Below are positions 62,987-64,000 of a stretch of DNA of 64,000 bases, piece by piece. Below the pieces are notes generated by a model. The model saw only the letters and a list, made by a program, of their open reading frames with translations. It made no database searches and was not told the DNA's origin. This DNA is from Roseobacter sp. Its GTDB lineage: Bacteria; Pseudomonadota; Alphaproteobacteria; Rhodobacterales; Rhodobacteraceae. Every line of letters starts with the position of its first letter. Within the stretch, counting starts at the first letter, position 1. The stretch lies in NCBI GenBank assembly GCA_002731875.1, contig PCCY01000023.1, positions 62,001 to 126,000 on the forward strand, read 5' to 3'. The position numbers and the translations under genes are program-made.

Positions 62987-64000
62987 ATGTCAGCCGATAG
63001 AACTCGCGCCACCACGGCACCTAAAAACGCCGCGCAAATCCCATTGACCGAAGAAGAGATTGCCAACGCTGCCGAACGTCAGTCCAACCTTCTGGTTCTC
63101 AAGAAAGTAGCGCCGTATCTTTGGCCCAAGGATATGCCGTGGGTGAAAAGGCGGGTGGTCTGGGCAATGATCTTCCTGGTGGTGTCCAAGCTGATTTCCA
63201 TTGTTATTCCCCTTCTCTACAAAGATGCGGTTGATGCGCTGGCGAACGAAGGCGTGCCGTTCCTGGCGCTCGGTGCAGTTGGGCTTACCGTAGCTTACGG
63301 TGTCGCACGCGCGATGAATGTGGGCTTTCAACAATTGCGCGATGCGGTTTTCGCGCGGGTTGGGCAACGTGCCTTGCGGATGCTGGCGCTTGAGACTTTT
63401 CAGCATATTCACAAGTTGTCGATGCGCTATCACATCACGCGCAAAACCGGTGGTCTAAGCCGGATTATCGAACGTGGCGTCAAGGGCGTTGACTTCTTGC
63501 TGCGTTTCTTGCTGCTTTCGATCGGCCCGCTGGTGCTGGAACTGTTGATGATCGGCGTGATCCTGACGATCTTGTTCGATGCGTGGTACCTGCTGGTGGT
63601 GGCCGTCACGATTGCGCTTTACGTCTGGTTCACCTTCGCTGTGACCGAATGGCGGGTCAGGCTGCGCCGCCAGATGAACGACCAAGACACCGATGCGAAC
63701 CAAAAAGCCATCGACAGTCTGCTGAACTATGAAACGGTCAAGTATTTCGTCGCGGAAAACCGCGAGGCCGGGCGTTATGACCATGCGATGGCGGGGTACG
63801 AAGAAGCTGCGATCAAGACCAATTATTCGCTCGCATTTCTGAATTTTGGTCAGTCATTGCTCATTACCTGCGGGTTGGTGGGGGTTATGGTGATGGCGGC
63901 GATTGGTGTGCAGAAAGGTGAATTGACTGTCGGGGATTTCGTCATGGTCAATGCTTACATGGTGCAGATTACCGTACCGTTGAATTTTCTCGGCACAGTG
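62987..64000 (+). CDS. ATM1-type ABC transporter (partial)
   Basis: 338 residues visible; the gene leaves the window. The transmembrane domain shows KKVAPYLWPKDMPWVKRRVV, QHIHKLSMRYHITRKTGGLS, the cytosolic-loop SLLNYETVKYFVAENREAGR and LNFGQSLLITCGLVGVMVM, all features of mitochondrial/bacterial Atm1-like half exporters linked to glutathione or metal complexes. The ATP-binding domain lies beyond the edge. Confidence 0.92.
   Translation, partial: MSADRTRATTAPKNAAQIPLTEEEIANAAERQSNLLVLKKVAPYLWPKDMPWVKRRVVWAMIFLVVSKLISIVIPLLYKDAVDALANEGVPFLALGAVGLTVAYGVARAMNVGFQQLRDAVFARVGQRALRMLALETFQHIHKLSMRYHITRKTGGLSRIIERGVKGVDFLLRFLLLSIGPLVLELLMIGVILTILFDAWYLLVVAVTIALYVWFTFAVTEWRVRLRRQMNDQDTDANQKAIDSLLNYETVKYFVAENREAGRYDHAMAGYEEAAIKTNYSLAFLNFGQSLLITCGLVGVMVMAAIGVQKGELTVGDFVMVNAYMVQITVPLNFLGTV

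Overview
The window reads as a chromosome segment of an alphaproteobacterium, most likely Rhodobacterales (Roseobacter group). The grounds are the soxB-D-A-G sarcosine oxidase operon, a dusA/TauE-SafE/ruvX/ccmI neighbourhood, an ATM1-type ABC exporter and moderately high GC coding. I cannot name the species from sequence alone. No rRNA, tRNA or CRISPR array was seen.

Positions 1 to about 48.97 kb are accessory DNA. They end at a tyrosine integrase that sits back to back with the 5' end of dusA (48974), a well known island integration site; the other island boundary is not in the window. From the left: (a) an HTH gene followed by two large translationally coupled tyrosine-recombinase-like genes and a third coupled gene that leaves the window (1-4.4 kb); (b) a SIR2-HerA antiphage pair whose third gene is cut by an IS21-family element (4.7-10.6 kb); (c) a lone PD-(D/E)XK-like gene and a compact type II CBASS operon made of a CD-NTase, an E2 with a SEC-C-like tail and an HNH-SAVED effector (10.7-14.9 kb), transcribed divergently from a sigma-factor-like gene, an acidic protein and an ImmA/IrrE protease (15.0-16.8 kb); (d) a PAS histidine kinase; (e) a plasmid-like maintenance module of a toxin-antitoxin-like pair, parA, parB, three identical 16-bp parS-type palindromes, and a P-loop ATPase truncated by a second IS21-family element that also truncates a different gene on its other side (17.9-25.5 kb), followed by a repeat-plus-AT-rich origin-like stretch; (f) a defence-type reverse transcriptase lacking its N-terminus (26.6-27.8 kb); (g) a five-gene restriction-like operon of N6-adenine methylase, PD-(D/E)XK protein, unknown protein, helicase and GIY-YIG protein (28.7-37.0 kb), whose methylase 3' end is duplicated in degenerate form between genes; (h) an orphan array of five 21-bp iterons (37.6 kb) and IS debris; (i) a mercury resistance locus (merR, merT, merP, a CC-motif membrane protein, a MerF-like protein, a 45-aa membrane peptide, merA, merB, a second disulfide reductase); (j) a DUF433 protein, an exonuclease-like protein, an XRE regulator, a PrtN-like regulator and the dusA-associated integrase.

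From dusA rightward the content is core metabolism: a TauE/SafE permease, a DUF1289 protein, ruvX and ccmI, then soxB, a small membrane protein, soxD, soxA and soxG, an Fe-type superoxide dismutase, a host-attachment-family protein, a LOG-family hydrolase, a LysM protein and the first third to half of an ATM1-like ABC transporter that leaves the window.

The accessory part looks like a mosaic: at least one former plasmid backbone (partition, parS, iterons, origin-like DNA) fused into a defence and metal resistance island, with several IS-associated truncations. The most promising unexplained elements are the sigma/acidic protein/ImmA-IrrE cassette facing CBASS, and the five-gene methylase/nuclease/helicase/GIY-YIG operon with its repeated methylase-tail junction.
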